DNA from: Ferrimicrobium acidiphilum DSM 19497
GTDB lineage: Bacteria; Actinomycetota; Acidimicrobiia; Acidimicrobiales; Acidimicrobiaceae
Length of the DNA stretch: 35,744 nucleotides
Direction: 5' to 3'
Assembly (NCBI RefSeq): GCF_000949255.1
Contig: NZ_JXUW01000029.1
Coordinates: 1-35,744 of the forward strand
The position numbers were made by a program, and so were the translations under genes. The notes beneath the pieces are model-generated. The model did no database searches and had not been told where the DNA came from. It saw nothing but the letters and a program-made list of their open reading frames with translations. Below, one piece after another: positions 16,627 through 25,394 of this stretch (within the stretch, counting starts at the first letter, position 1; the number at the start of each line of letters is the position of its first letter).

Positions 16627-17388
16627 CTAGCGTGGTCGCTCAGGTGCGGTAAACGCGTACTTAAACCGCTCGAGATCGCCTCTATCTAGGCCAATTTCGA
16701 CGAGATAGTCGCCGACCGATCCGTAGTTCTCATCGATAAATTCGAGAGTCGCTAGCGCGGTGGCCGGGGTCGAGCCGATGACACTTTGGGGTAGATCCCT
16801 CCAACTGACTGGGTCGAGCTCTGGATCGTTGGAGGCAAGGACACCGCGAAGCGCATGTTCGGTCAGCGCGTAGTCGGCTGCGATCAGGTCGTTGGATACA
16901 TGGGCCAAGGAGAGGGTTAACATCGCTACGATCCCGGTTCTGTCCTTGCCAGCCGCACAATGAAAAAGCAGAGGCCAGTTGTCTGGATTCACAATGGTTG
17001 ATATCGCTTCGCGAAGCGAGTGAGGCTGGCTGATCAGGATTGCGCGGTAGACCTTGGCTAGGTAGTCTGGCTGCGCTCGATCGAGATCGGAGCCCAAGGA
17101 GACGTCAAGCAGTGGAAGGTGAAGGAGGCGTTGCCCGTCGCTGGTCTCAACGAACCCCTGGTCTTGGCGCTCTTGTTGAGATCGCAGGTCGATGATCGTA
17201 GTGAGATGCAGGCTTTGAAAGAGGTCTTCTCTTGATTCGGCGGAGAGCCGAAAGAACGCCTCTGAACGAAAGAGGATGCCGCTTCGAGTGATGCGTCCGT
17301 CAGTGGTCGAGTAGCCACCGAGGTCACGAAGGTTGTAGAGGCCGTCCCAGGGGAGGAACTGGGTGGGTAGATCGGTCATGGGTCCCAT
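16627..17388 (-). CDS. PtpB-like protein tyrosine/lipid phosphatase
   Basis: 253 residues, the Y_phosphatase3 (PtpB/LipA-like) group. N-terminal NLRDLGGYSTTDGRITRSGILFRS is the family signature, TTIIDLRS follows, and the active-site loop is HCAAGKDRTG (His143, Cys144, Lys148, Asp149, Arg150). Lys-Asp in the loop is typical of members that also act on phosphoinositides. The enzyme forms a phosphocysteine intermediate. Cytoplasmic by sequence, without a signal peptide. ATG at 17388 or, nine bases later, 17379. A stable hairpin lies directly before the start. It is downstream of the pilin on the same strand. Substrate unknown. Confidence 0.9.
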   Translation of the reverse strand: MGPMTDLPTQFLPWDGLYNLRDLGGYSTTDGRITRSGILFRSEAFFRLSAESREDLFQSLHLTTIIDLRSQQERQDQGFVETSDGQRLLHLPLLDVSLGSDLDRAQPDYLAKVYRAILISQPHSLREAISTIVNPDNWPLLFHCAAGKDRTGIVAMLTLSLAHVSNDLIAADYALTEHALRGVLASNDPELDPVSWRDLPQSVIGSTPATALATLEFIDENYGSVGDYLVEIGLDRGDLERFKYAFTAPERPR

Positions 17389-17394
17389 GCTAGA

Positions 17395-17425
17395 GGCCGA
17401 CCCCTCACAATGAGAGGGGTCGGCC
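17395..17425. terminator. 12-bp hairpin between pilin and phosphatase genes
   Basis: GGCCGACCCCTC (17395-17406), loop ACAATGA, GAGGGGTCGGCC (17414-17425). It lies 45 bases after the pilin stop and 6 bases before the phosphatase ATG on the minus strand. No T-tract follows the stem. The right-hand arm in the minus-strand RNA contains GAGGGG, the only Shine-Dalgarno-like run near the phosphatase start, so it could also act as a translational lock. Confidence 0.55.
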
Positions 17426-17470
17426 CAATTGATCTAACGCTACTTGCAGTCTCAGCGAGCTAAGCCCCGA

Positions 17471-18007
17471 TTACCAGCCAGCGGCGGTAGCTGAGCTATG
17501 GAAGCCGTTGCTTAGCGGTGTTGCCGAGCAGCTAGGCGCGCTGGTTGATCCGTTGCCAAAGTAGTAGGTTCCCGCAGTGGTCGTGCTGGTACTGGTAGCG
17601 ACGTCCTCGACCCCGAAGTAGGTACCTGACGATGACTGTTCCCAGAGGCAGACAAAGGCAGGAGTAGTGGCCGTGCTGGCAGTCGCCGCAACGGTAACGG
17701 CGGCGGGTGTGGTCGTTCCCGAAGCTGAAGTAGTCGAAGTCAGCTCCTTGGTATAGGCCGGGTCTAGCTTGACCAGACCGGTGGCATTCACATAGTTTTG
17801 CCCATTGGTGTATGCGACCGACTCCGAGGTTAAGAGGTTGCGCAGATCTGTCTCTGCCGCCTTGTTCTGGGCCGAGGTTCGCGCTCCGAGAAAGGTCGGG
17901 ATCGCGATCGCGGCGAGAATGCCCATGATCAAGATCACAACCATCAACTCGATGAGTGTGAATCCCGAGTCATCACTTCTTGTCAATTTCCGATAGGTCT
18001 GAGACAT
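17471..18007 (-). CDS. type IV pilin-like protein (major prepilin)
   Basis: Structural subunit of a type IV pilus or pseudopilus, 178 residues from the ATG at 18007. Prepilin cleavage site after Gly15, then the N-methylated FTLIELMVVILIMGILAAIAIP with Glu at mature position 5. The leader is short and basic. The rest is Ser/Thr/Ala-rich with two C-terminal cysteines (FVCLW and APSCSA) that could form the D-region disulfide. Start chosen because AAGGAG lies six bases before this ATG; the frame opens eight codons earlier without a ribosome site. Divergent from the peptidase gene that would process it. A major pilin by its size and position; a minor pilin is possible. Confidence 0.9.
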   Translation of the reverse strand: MSQTYRKLTRSDDSGFTLIELMVVILIMGILAAIAIPTFLGARTSAQNKAAETDLRNLLTSESVAYTNGQNYVNATGLVKLDPAYTKELTSTTSASGTTTPAAVTVAATASTATTPAFVCLWEQSSSGTYFGVEDVATSTSTTTAGTYYFGNGSTSAPSCSATPLSNGFHSSATAAGW

Positions 18008-18141
18008 CCTTTTCTCCTTGCTGGCTCTCAAGTTCTCAATGCCGGTTATCCGGCACTCACTTTGCTTCGGCGTCGCAGGTGTGAAAACTTAAGCAAAATC
18101 AACGTGGAGAGTGATAAAAATGAGAATGGCTAAAGCCCTGA

Positions 18142-18951
18142 ATGAGGGGAGAGGACGATAACTTAACTCCTCAGCGGTTCTCTCCGAAACCTCTTGTTAT
18201 GTATCTCGTCGTCGTAGGTCTTGTCTTTGGGTTGATTGGCGGATCGGCGGTGACGGCGTTATCATTTCGGATTCCTGCTGGAATGCCGTTGTTGATAGAT
18301 CGTTCCAGGTGTCCGGTTTGCTCTCACCCTATTCGAGCACGCGACAACGTGCCAGTATTTGCTTACCTGTGGCTCCGTGGTCGATGCAGGGACTGTTCGA
18401 CCTCGATCCCCCTGCGCTATCCACTCATTGAGTTGGCCGGCGGCGCCATAGGAGTAGTTGCCGCCCTCTATCCGGTTGACGGTATCGACAAAGTCAGCTG
18501 TGGTCTCGCACTCCTGATAGGCCTTACAGCTGCTCTTATCGACCAGAGGACGTTCCGTATCCCAAATCGTTTGACCTATCCCTCGGCGATTCTATTGCTA
18601 CTTCTCGGGGTAGTGAACGCGTTATCGACCGGCCGGTGGACATCATTTGTCGCTACCGTCAGCCTGGCGATAGCCGTACTCGCCTTCTTTATCGTGATCC
18701 GGTTGGTCTCACGTGGTGGTATGGGCTTGGGTGATGCCAAGTTAGCGGCGGTACTGACCCTCGGGTTAGCATCGCTAGGGATATGGAGTGTGGCGTTGGC
18801 GATTCTCGCAAGCTTCTTCGCCGGGTCAGTCGTTGGCGTAAGTCTGATGGTTGTGAAGCGGTCTAGCTTGCGTACGCAGATGCCATTTGGTCCTTTTCTT
18901 ACGTTGGGATTCGTAGTCACTGCCCTGGGTGCTGGAATATATCACTTATAG
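18142..18951 (+). CDS. pilD: prepilin leader peptidase / N-methyltransferase
   Basis: Integral membrane aspartic protease that cleaves the pilin leader and methylates the new N-terminus. 269 residues. Cytoplasmic zinc-like loop with C57PVC60 and C82RDC85, catalytic Asp134 (ALIDQRTFRIPN) and Asp198 (GMGLGDAK), and about seven hydrophobic segments. It lies 134 bases from the divergent pilin. The first ATG has no good ribosome site; Met20 (18199) just before the first membrane segment is an alternative start. Complete in all motifs required for both activities. Confidence 0.92.
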   Translation: MRGEDDNLTPQRFSPKPLVMYLVVVGLVFGLIGGSAVTALSFRIPAGMPLLIDRSRCPVCSHPIRARDNVPVFAYLWLRGRCRDCSTSIPLRYPLIELAGGAIGVVAALYPVDGIDKVSCGLALLIGLTAALIDQRTFRIPNRLTYPSAILLLLLGVVNALSTGRWTSFVATVSLAIAVLAFFIVIRLVSRGGMGLGDAKLAAVLTLGLASLGIWSVALAILASFFAGSVVGVSLMVVKRSSLRTQMPFGPFLTLGFVVTALGAGIYHL

Positions 18952-19020
18952 CGGGGAATATGGTCAACTTTTTACCCGATTACGTCGATAGCCCTTACGG
19001 AGTTTAGCGAGGTTTCAAGG

Positions 19021-20745
19021 ATGGAAAAACTCATACTCTTGGAGATTGGAGCATTCTCCATGAAGGCGTGCGAGATCGAGATCGGTCGTCGCTCGCGTCC
19101 TCCGCTCTGGCTAGCGCACCGCGTCTTGCCGGACGGTGCTGACCAAGATCAAGAGAAGATAGTAGAGACACTCCGTGGGCTCCTGAAAGATGTTGGGACG
19201 CACACGAAGTCCACCCGTCTTGTGGTGACAGACCCGGATCTGGTTGTACGAAGCCTAAACGTTCCAAGTTCGGACAAGAACGAGCTTGAGATGACCTTCG
19301 GTTTCGCGATGACCGAGGTATTGCCGTTGCCCCTCGATGAGCTCGTGGTTGACTACGAGACTACCGCTCAGGGTAGATCTGCAAACTCGAATGTTGTGAT
19401 GGCGGGGGCACCAAAGGCTATCATCTCCAAGTCGATCGACGTTGCTGAGCGGAGTGGTCTTCGGGTTGACTGGGTGGATGTCGGTCCTTTGGCCGCCGCT
19501 CGCGCTGTAAGCGAACTCTCGAGAACGCCTGGCGACGGTTACTACTTGGTGGTAGTCGGTGCAACCACTACCACGATCGAGGTGGTGGTTGGTGATCAAC
19601 CACAGTTGGTGCGTTCGATCAAATTGGGTGGTGAGCTCATCACGCGAGAGATTGCCACCAGCCTTGAGGTCGGTTACGAGGCTGCTGAGGGTCTAAAGAG
19701 GGCAATAGCTAGCGTAGGTTCGGAGGCGGGTAACGCTCTAGGCCTTGAGATGCTACACGTTACTGGGTTGGAGACCGCGAACGACATCGTCGCCGAGGGC
19801 GTGCACTCGATCGTGCGAGAGGTCGCCTCTTCGATTGACTATTTTGCCATTCAAAGGGGATATACCGACATCGATCGCCTCGTGCTGGTTGGTGGTTCGT
19901 CAGCAGTCGACCGACTTGGAGTAGAGCTCGGTGAGAAGCTGCAGCTTAGAGTCGAGCGACCAGGACCGCGTCAGCTCCTAAGGCTAATCGAGGCTGACTC
20001 TTTCGTTGAGGAATCTTCGAGCAACTGGGTAGAGATCACCGGTGCGGTGATGCGTGCTCGTACTCAGAGCAAGGATGCCAAATTTGTCAATCTCCTTCCC
20101 GCACGTGTTCGAGCACGTCGCTTGCGCCGTCGTCAGCTCATGCTCGCTGGCGTCATGGGAGTGGTCCTGGTCGCTGCAGGAGCGTTCGTGACCGTTCAAC
20201 GCTATGACCAGCTACGCCAAGTTGACGCAGCGCAGGTGTCGCTCGGGACGCAGCTGAACGTGCTAAGCGGTCAGATGTCGCACTATGCCAAGTATGGTGC
20301 CCTCGCCCAGGGCGTCGCCTCGGAACGGTCCACGCTGACCTCGCAGCTCAAGTCCTCCGTCGACTTTCCACAGTTGTTAACTCAGATAGCCGCTGCCACT
20401 CCGTCTGACTCGTGGCTCACGAGTCTCAGCATCCAGGCTCCAACTAGCTCGGTAACCGGATCTTCAGGTCTCGGTGTCACCTTCAGCCTTGAGGGCTGTT
20501 CGCAGCTCGCCCCTGCTCATTGGCTCAACTCGATGGCCAAACTCGATTTCTTGGCCAATCTATGGGTGTCAACATCTACATTGACGCCCGCGGGCTCTGG
20601 CTCCACATCCTCGTGCAGCGTTGGTGTGCCCTCGAGTGAGGTGGTGGAGTCCGGTATGACGACGTATCAAGGTTCGGCCGTCATCTCCAACACCTTTGGA
20701 CAGTATCGTAGTGCATCTTACCTAAGCCATTTGGGAGTGTCGTGA
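19021..20745 (+). CDS. PilM-PilN fusion, type IV pilus inner platform
   Basis: 574 residues that join two proteins normally encoded separately. Residues 1 to about 350 are the actin-like cytoplasmic PilM (LEIGAFSMKACEIE phosphate loop, VVVGATTTTIEVVVG second ATP-binding loop, LVLVGGSSAV). After the basic linker (RARRLRRRQ) one membrane segment at about 373-392 (LMLAGVMGVVLVAAGAF) starts the PilN part, with a coiled periplasmic-type stretch and a ferredoxin-like Ser/Thr-rich domain. In Gram-negative pili PilM binds the PilN tail on the inner face, so the fusion makes that contact permanent. The stop overlaps pilO (TGATG). Probably first gene of a pilus operon that reads into aroC. Confidence 0.85.
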   Translation: MEKLILLEIGAFSMKACEIEIGRRSRPPLWLAHRVLPDGADQDQEKIVETLRGLLKDVGTHTKSTRLVVTDPDLVVRSLNVPSSDKNELEMTFGFAMTEVLPLPLDELVVDYETTAQGRSANSNVVMAGAPKAIISKSIDVAERSGLRVDWVDVGPLAAARAVSELSRTPGDGYYLVVVGATTTTIEVVVGDQPQLVRSIKLGGELITREIATSLEVGYEAAEGLKRAIASVGSEAGNALGLEMLHVTGLETANDIVAEGVHSIVREVASSIDYFAIQRGYTDIDRLVLVGGSSAVDRLGVELGEKLQLRVERPGPRQLLRLIEADSFVEESSSNWVEITGAVMRARTQSKDAKFVNLLPARVRARRLRRRQLMLAGVMGVVLVAAGAFVTVQRYDQLRQVDAAQVSLGTQLNVLSGQMSHYAKYGALAQGVASERSTLTSQLKSSVDFPQLLTQIAAATPSDSWLTSLSIQAPTSSVTGSSGLGVTFSLEGCSQLAPAHWLNSMAKLDFLANLWVSTSTLTPAGSGSTSSCSVGVPSSEVVESGMTTYQGSAVISNTFGQYRSASYLSHLGVS

Positions 20746-21317
20746 TGAAAATCTCTCGTTCCAGGATTATTGCAGTACTCGCTGGGGTGCTCGTGATCGT
20801 CATCGGGGCTGGTTGGTACTTTGGGGTCTATGCGTCGCTCTCCAACCGTATCGCCGCCAAGCAGGCCCAAATTGGCCTGGACCAGACCCAGCTCGCCAAC
20901 GACCGGGTACAGCTCGCTCAGCTCGTCCACGATAAGCGCAACGCGTCATTGTTAGCAGTTGAGTCCAAGGCTTTGCAGTCGACGTTGCCGGCTAAGTTCT
21001 CGCTTGCAACCTTCATTAGCCAAGCAGACGTGGTGGCCAGCGCGGCCGGAGTGCCGCTGCTGCAGATCACTCCGACTCAGCCAGGTTCGGTGGCGACGAC
21101 TACAGGAGGTTCGGGGGCTGTTCCTGGGGTAAGTTCGATTTCGTTTACTGCTCAAGCCACTGGGACCTTTGTTGGTCTGATGCACTTCCTGCATGGTCTA
21201 GATCATCTCACCGAGTTGGTTAACCTGCAGACGATGCAGCTCTCTGCACTCTCAGGGGGCGGGGCAAACCCGAAGATCAACCTGTCGTTTACCGGATCGG
21301 TATACTACCGCAGTTAG
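20745..21317 (+). CDS. pilO: PilO-like pilus assembly protein
   Basis: 190 residues. Basic N-terminus, one membrane segment (IIAVLAGVLVIVIGAGWYFGV, about 9-29), a coiled coil to about 75 rich in Gln/Leu/Asp, and an alpha-beta ferredoxin-like domain with GTFVGLMHFLHGLDHLTELVNL near 145-166, the typical PilO ending. It pairs with PilN in the periplasmic-side lattice of the platform. The ATG at 20745 overlaps the previous stop, with GGGAG seven bases upstream, and is preferred over GTG at 20742. Confidence 0.82.
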   Translation: MKISRSRIIAVLAGVLVIVIGAGWYFGVYASLSNRIAAKQAQIGLDQTQLANDRVQLAQLVHDKRNASLLAVESKALQSTLPAKFSLATFISQADVVASAAGVPLLQITPTQPGSVATTTGGSGAVPGVSSISFTAQATGTFVGLMHFLHGLDHLTELVNLQTMQLSALSGGGANPKINLSFTGSVYYRS

Positions 21318-21328
21318 GAGAGGCCAAG

Positions 21329-21700
21329 ATGACCAGTATGGAGATCCGTTCGCTTCTTGAGGAGTCCGAGCCGCCGGAGTTGGAGGAGGGTGGACGGGTT
21401 CGCCATCGTTCACGCCAGCTGCTCCTTGTGGCTTTGGCGCTCGTCGTGCTCGTCGTTGGCCTTGTTGGCTACTTTGTCCTTGCTAGTCATCCAGCCCCAG
21501 TTGGTGCAACCACTACCACCAGTGCCACAGGGACGAAGGTGGCTCCTTCGACTCCGGGCCAGGCTTCAGCGCCGATCGGGAGCCGCTCCTCCACTGGAGT
21601 GCCGGTACCGACCAGTCAGTACTTTAGTGTCAAGAACCCATTCGTGCCAAAGATCTCTCAATCCGGATCGTCCTCATCGGTTGCTACTACCAATGGCTGA
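21329..21700 (+). CDS. small membrane protein in the pilus operon, PilP-like tail
   Basis: 123 residues. N-terminal acidic cytoplasmic part (1-28), one membrane helix (QLLLVALALVVLVVGLVGYF, about 30-50), and a Ser/Thr/Pro-rich outside stretch ending in FSVKNPFVPKISQ. The NPF-x-P motif is seen in PilP and related pilus and secretion proteins, but no folded PilP domain follows. GGAGAGG lies five bases before the ATG. From its position after pilO it is most likely an accessory of the pilus platform; a secretin (PilQ) would be expected in Gram-negatives and is absent here. Confidence 0.65.
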   Translation: MTSMEIRSLLEESEPPELEEGGRVRHRSRQLLLVALALVVLVVGLVGYFVLASHPAPVGATTTTSATGTKVAPSTPGQASAPIGSRSSTGVPVPTSQYFSVKNPFVPKISQSGSSSSVATTNG

Positions 21701-21741
21701 ACTCGTCTGAGCGGAGAACCTGCGGCTGCTAATCTCTAGCC

Positions 21742-22962
21742 ATGCTTAGGTACCTAACGGCCGGTGAATCCCATGGACAATCACTTGTAGTGATTGTGGA
21801 GGGTTTGCCCGCCGGTCTCAGTGTCACAACCGAGCAACTAGGGGCTGAGCTGGCCCGTCGAAGGCTGGGATACGGCCGTGGTCCGCGCATGCGCTTTGAG
21901 GCCGACGATTTGGTCCTGCTCTCTGGGGTGCGCCATGGTCGTACCCTTGGTTCACCGGTAGCCGTTGAGATCAAGAATTCGGAGTGGGCACGCAAGTGGA
22001 CTGAGGAGATGTCTCCAGCTCCAGGTCTCCCAACCAAGAAACTTACCAAACCGCGCCCCGGTCATGCTGACCTCGCAGGAATGCTTAAGTATGGCTTTGA
22101 TGACGCGAGGGACGTTCTTGAACGTGCTTCCGCCCGGGAGACGGCGGCCAGAGTCGTTGCAGGGGCTCTCGCCAAGGCATTAGTCGCCGAGATTGGAATC
22201 CAGATCTTGTCGCACGTGGTACAGATAGGTGAGGTCAAGACAGAGAGGACGAGTATTCCGTCCCCTGGAGATCTGGAGCGTATCGATAGCTCCGAGGTCC
22301 GTTGCCTTGATGAGCGAGTCGAGCAGCTGATGATTGCTGAGATTAAGTCTGCGGCGAAGGTGGGCGACTCCCTTGGCGGATCAGTGGAGGTTGTTGGGCA
22401 TGGAGTTCCAGTTGGTTTAGGCAGTCATGTCCACTGGGATCGAAAACTCGATAGTCAGCTAGCGGGGGCGTTGATGTCGATTCAGGCTGTGAAGGCGGTC
22501 AGCATCGGTGCAGGGATTGAGGTGGCAAGGCGCCGTGGTTCTGATGCCCATGACGCGATTAAATTTGACTCAGAGAGTGGACAGTACTCTCGCCCAACAT
22601 GGTTGTCTGGTGGGATCGAGGGGGGGATCTCGAATGGTGCTCCGCTGGTAGCAGAGGTATGGATGAAACCACTAGCTACCTTGAATCGTCCCGTGCTCGA
22701 GACTGTCGATACAGCTACGAAGGAGCCGGCGCTCTCCTTCAAGGAGCGTACGGATGTGGTTGCAGTCCCTGCGATGGGTGTAGTCGCTGAGGCCATGGTG
22801 GCGCTCGTATTAGCGAACGAGGCGACTCGTAAGTTCGGGGGCGATTCTGTGGCCGAGTTCGTTCGCAATTGGGAGGGGTTTTGCAATCATCTCTCAGCCA
22901 CACCGTCTGCAGTCTTCGCCGACCAGAGTGAGTCACTCGGGGCTGGCGAGGCTGACGATTGA
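21742..22962 (+). CDS. aroC: chorismate synthase
   Basis: Last step of the shikimate pathway, anti-elimination of phosphate from EPSP using reduced FMN. 406 residues. N-terminal MLRYLTAGESHGQSLVVIVEG, then RRRLGYGRGPRMRFE, GSPVAVEIKN, KPRPGHADLAGMLKYG, RASARETAARVVAGA, GSHVHWDRKLDSQLAGA, GGIEGGISNG and LNRPVLETVDTATKEP are all the family signatures in order. The start follows the pilus operon after 41 bases with no strong ribosome site, so co-transcription with pil genes is possible. The stop lies four bases before aroB. Confidence 0.97.
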   Translation: MLRYLTAGESHGQSLVVIVEGLPAGLSVTTEQLGAELARRRLGYGRGPRMRFEADDLVLLSGVRHGRTLGSPVAVEIKNSEWARKWTEEMSPAPGLPTKKLTKPRPGHADLAGMLKYGFDDARDVLERASARETAARVVAGALAKALVAEIGIQILSHVVQIGEVKTERTSIPSPGDLERIDSSEVRCLDERVEQLMIAEIKSAAKVGDSLGGSVEVVGHGVPVGLGSHVHWDRKLDSQLAGALMSIQAVKAVSIGAGIEVARRRGSDAHDAIKFDSESGQYSRPTWLSGGIEGGISNGAPLVAEVWMKPLATLNRPVLETVDTATKEPALSFKERTDVVAVPAMGVVAEAMVALVLANEATRKFGGDSVAEFVRNWEGFCNHLSATPSAVFADQSESLGAGEADD

Positions 22963-22966
22963 GCTC

Positions 22967-24073
22967 ATGAACCACTCTAATCGTGCATCTATCGCTGCCC
23001 TTTTGGCGGAGGAGGTCGACCGTCGATCGGTATTGCGTTATGAGCTAGATCTCGGTGATACTGCATTTCCGGTTGTTGTTGGGGCTGGCGTTTGGGACCA
23101 GCTTGAGACGCTGATTCCGTCCAGTTGGTCGCGGGTGGTTATAGTTACCCAAGCAGCAATCCCAGGGAGCTTTGAGGTACCGTTCGATGCATGCTGGGTT
23201 GTCTTGCCATCGGGCGAGTCTGCTAAGCGTCCCCGAGTCGCTGAGGGCTTGGCTGAGAGGCTCGTTAGGCTGGGGGCAGACCGCCAAACTGGGTTGATTG
23301 CCGTCGGTGGCGGTGTCGTCACCGATCTCGTTGGATTTGTCGCCTCCACGTACATGCGAGGGATTGAGTACCTAAACGTACCAACGACCCTGCTTGGCAT
23401 GGTAGATGCAGCCATTGGGGGAAAGACGGCGGTGAACTTGATCGGCGGGAAGAACCTGTTCGGTACCTTTTGGCAGCCAAAGGGCCTGCTGTGTGACCTT
23501 GCCCTTCTCGAGACACTTCCTAAGCGTGAGTGGTTGAGTGGTGCTGGCGAGTTGGCCAAGTACAGTTTCCTCACATCGGATCCATTTGCTGAACTCAAGC
23601 TGGTAGACCAGATCGTCAAAGCACAACGCCTGAAGGAGTCCTACGTGGCAGGTGACGAGCGTGAGGCGGGTCGTCGTAGCCTGCTCAACTACGGCCATAC
23701 GCTTGGTCATGGCATCGAGGGAGCCTACCTCGGGAGGGGAATGGAGGGGAGCGTCTCGCATGGTGAGGCGGTCGCTGTTGGTCTCGTCTTTGCTGCTCGT
23801 CTAGCTGAACGCTTGGGTCGGATCGATCAAGCTCGTGTTGACCAACACCACCGAGTATTAGCAAGCTATGGGCTCGACTTCAGACTCCCGGGTGAACTGA
23901 CGGTCGATGAGGTACTCGGTTACATGAGAGCGGATAAGAAGAACCGTGGAGGCATGAGCTTCGTTTTGGATGGATCCAACGGACTTGAACTTGTCCACCA
24001 CATAGATGAGGCGCTTATCCGGCAAGTGCTTGACGAGTATCCGAGAAGGGGAGGTGTTGGTGGGCGCGCATAA
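22967..24073 (+). CDS. aroB: 3-dehydroquinate synthase
   Basis: Second step of the shikimate pathway, DAHP to 3-dehydroquinate, NAD- and metal-dependent. 368 residues from the ATG at 22967 (a frame from 22928 would overlap aroC by 35 bases). NAD-binding GGGVVTDLVGFVASTYMRG, then NVPTTLLGMVDAAIGGKTAVN, and the metal ligands in ESYVAGDE, NYGHTLGHGIE and SHGEAVAVG, with RADKKNR further on. The order aroC-aroB without aroK between differs from mycobacteria. The next gene, aroQ, begins 22 bases after this stop. Confidence 0.96.
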   Translation: MNHSNRASIAALLAEEVDRRSVLRYELDLGDTAFPVVVGAGVWDQLETLIPSSWSRVVIVTQAAIPGSFEVPFDACWVVLPSGESAKRPRVAEGLAERLVRLGADRQTGLIAVGGGVVTDLVGFVASTYMRGIEYLNVPTTLLGMVDAAIGGKTAVNLIGGKNLFGTFWQPKGLLCDLALLETLPKREWLSGAGELAKYSFLTSDPFAELKLVDQIVKAQRLKESYVAGDEREAGRRSLLNYGHTLGHGIEGAYLGRGMEGSVSHGEAVAVGLVFAARLAERLGRIDQARVDQHHRVLASYGLDFRLPGELTVDEVLGYMRADKKNRGGMSFVLDGSNGLELVHHIDEALIRQVLDEYPRRGGVGGRA

Positions 24074-24095
24074 GTCTCAACAGGGGCAGGTTGCC

Positions 24096-24554
24096 ATGCG
24101 ACCCTCTATCGCGCTGGTGCATGGACCCAACCTCAACCTACTTGGTGAACGCCAGCCGGAGATCTACGGTATGGGCACCCTTGACGACTTGACGCAGCTG
24201 GCGAGAGAGGCCGCCGTCGAGCATGGATACGAGCTTGCTAGCCTCCAGACCAATAGCGAGGCCGAACTCATAGAGGCGATACATGGCCTCGACTCCTCTA
24301 CTGTTGCCCTGATTTTGAATGCCGGAGCCTTCACACACTACTCGTGGGCTATCGCTGATGCGATTGCATCAAAGAACGTACCGACGATAGAGCTTCATAT
24401 CTCAAACCCGGCTGCCCGCGAGAACTTTCGGACGTTGTCGGTGTTGGCTGCAGTCGTGAGTGGTTCGATCTCTGGCTTTGGCGAGATCGGTTATGTGTTG
24501 GCAGTCCAGGCAGCTGCCCTTTTGGATCAGGGTGTGGACAGTCGCCGCGGATGA
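24096..24554 (+). CDS. aroQ: 3-dehydroquinate dehydratase, type II
   Basis: Third step of the shikimate pathway, dehydrates 3-dehydroquinate. 152 residues, dodecameric type II form. VHGPNLNLLGERQPEIYG with the catalytic Arg/Tyr, LQTNSEAELIEAIH, LILNAGAFTHYSWAIADAI with Asn, and VPTIELHISNPAARENFR with catalytic His. A frame from 24006 adds 30 residues and overlaps aroB; the ATG at 24096 follows GGGGCAGG and gives the family N-terminus. Third gene of the aro block. Confidence 0.96.
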   Translation: MRPSIALVHGPNLNLLGERQPEIYGMGTLDDLTQLAREAAVEHGYELASLQTNSEAELIEAIHGLDSSTVALILNAGAFTHYSWAIADAIASKNVPTIELHISNPAARENFRTLSVLAAVVSGSISGFGEIGYVLAVQAAALLDQGVDSRRG

Positions 24555-24728
24555 GGATTGGCTGGGTATCGGTCGTATGTATCCAGATAACCTTCCAGTC
24601 CGGATTAGGATGGTGCGAGGGTTCCCCGACTCATGACGAGGCAGATATGGACCCCGGCAGCCCAAGGTTTGTGTCATTGAGGGTTGTTGGCGGTGTCCCA
24701 AATGATTGGGATCTACTAAAGGAGAGCT

Positions 24729-25385
24729 GTGTCGTCGAGACCGCGTAATAGAGCTGACTACACCCTTCAGGATGAGACCCCTAAGAGGCGTAGACGTCGA
24801 CTGTTGTGGGTGGCGGCGGTGATCGTTGTCGCAGTCATTATCGAATTAGTCATCGTCTATCCAAACAAAATTACCAAGACCCAGCAGCAGGCTGATTTTA
24901 AGTCCTTCGTGGTCTCAATGCGTACCGATGTTCTCGGTTGTCAGGTAGCGCTGCAGGACGGCTATCATGCTTTGGCTCGTATCCATGGCGGTGATACTAA
25001 ACAGTTGAGCACCGCTACTACGATTCTCCAACAGGACGAGGCTTACTGCACCCTGGCTGTCAACTCAGACCTCTACAACTTGGCAACACTCTCGCCACCT
25101 AATGACCTGAATAAATTCAACCTAACCCCAGTAGCCCACAATCTCTACGCTTGGGCATACCCGGGAGCGGCGGGGATCTTGGCCGACTCTGAGACCCTTT
25201 TGACTCAGCCGAACAATCAGGCTGCGATTCGCAACCTCAGCACGCGCATCCACAACATGGATTTGCTGCTGGGCTCTGTGAACTCTGACCTTAGCAAGGT
25301 GTCCGCACAGCTCGGCCTCTCTCCCCAGACCGTGAAGCTGAGCCCGATGACGGCCATGCCCTCCTTTGTTCGAGCACAGCTCTAA
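24729..25385 (+). CDS. single-pass membrane protein of unknown function
   Basis: 218 residues, not recognised. Basic N-terminus with a KRRRRR cluster, one membrane helix (LLWVAAVIVVAVIIELVIV, about 25-43), and an extracytoplasmic helical domain with two cysteines (LGCQVAL, AYCTLAV) that could form a disulfide. GTG start, AGGAG seven bases upstream. It lies between aroQ and the convergent nusB. In mycobacteria an unrelated-looking membrane gene (Rv2536) also separates aroQ from pepQ-efp-nusB; I see position, not proof of homology. Confidence 0.7.
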   Translation: MSSRPRNRADYTLQDETPKRRRRRLLWVAAVIVVAVIIELVIVYPNKITKTQQQADFKSFVVSMRTDVLGCQVALQDGYHALARIHGGDTKQLSTATTILQQDEAYCTLAVNSDLYNLATLSPPNDLNKFNLTPVAHNLYAWAYPGAAGILADSETLLTQPNNQAAIRNLSTRIHNMDLLLGSVNSDLSKVSAQLGLSPQTVKLSPMTAMPSFVRAQL

Positions 25386-25394
25386 TAAAGTTCG

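Noticed and set aside
24551-24748. 65-codon frame starting in an ATGA overlap with the aroQ stop
   Set aside because: The composition looks random, there is no ribosome site, and it overlaps the start of the next gene, which has a strong ribosome site.
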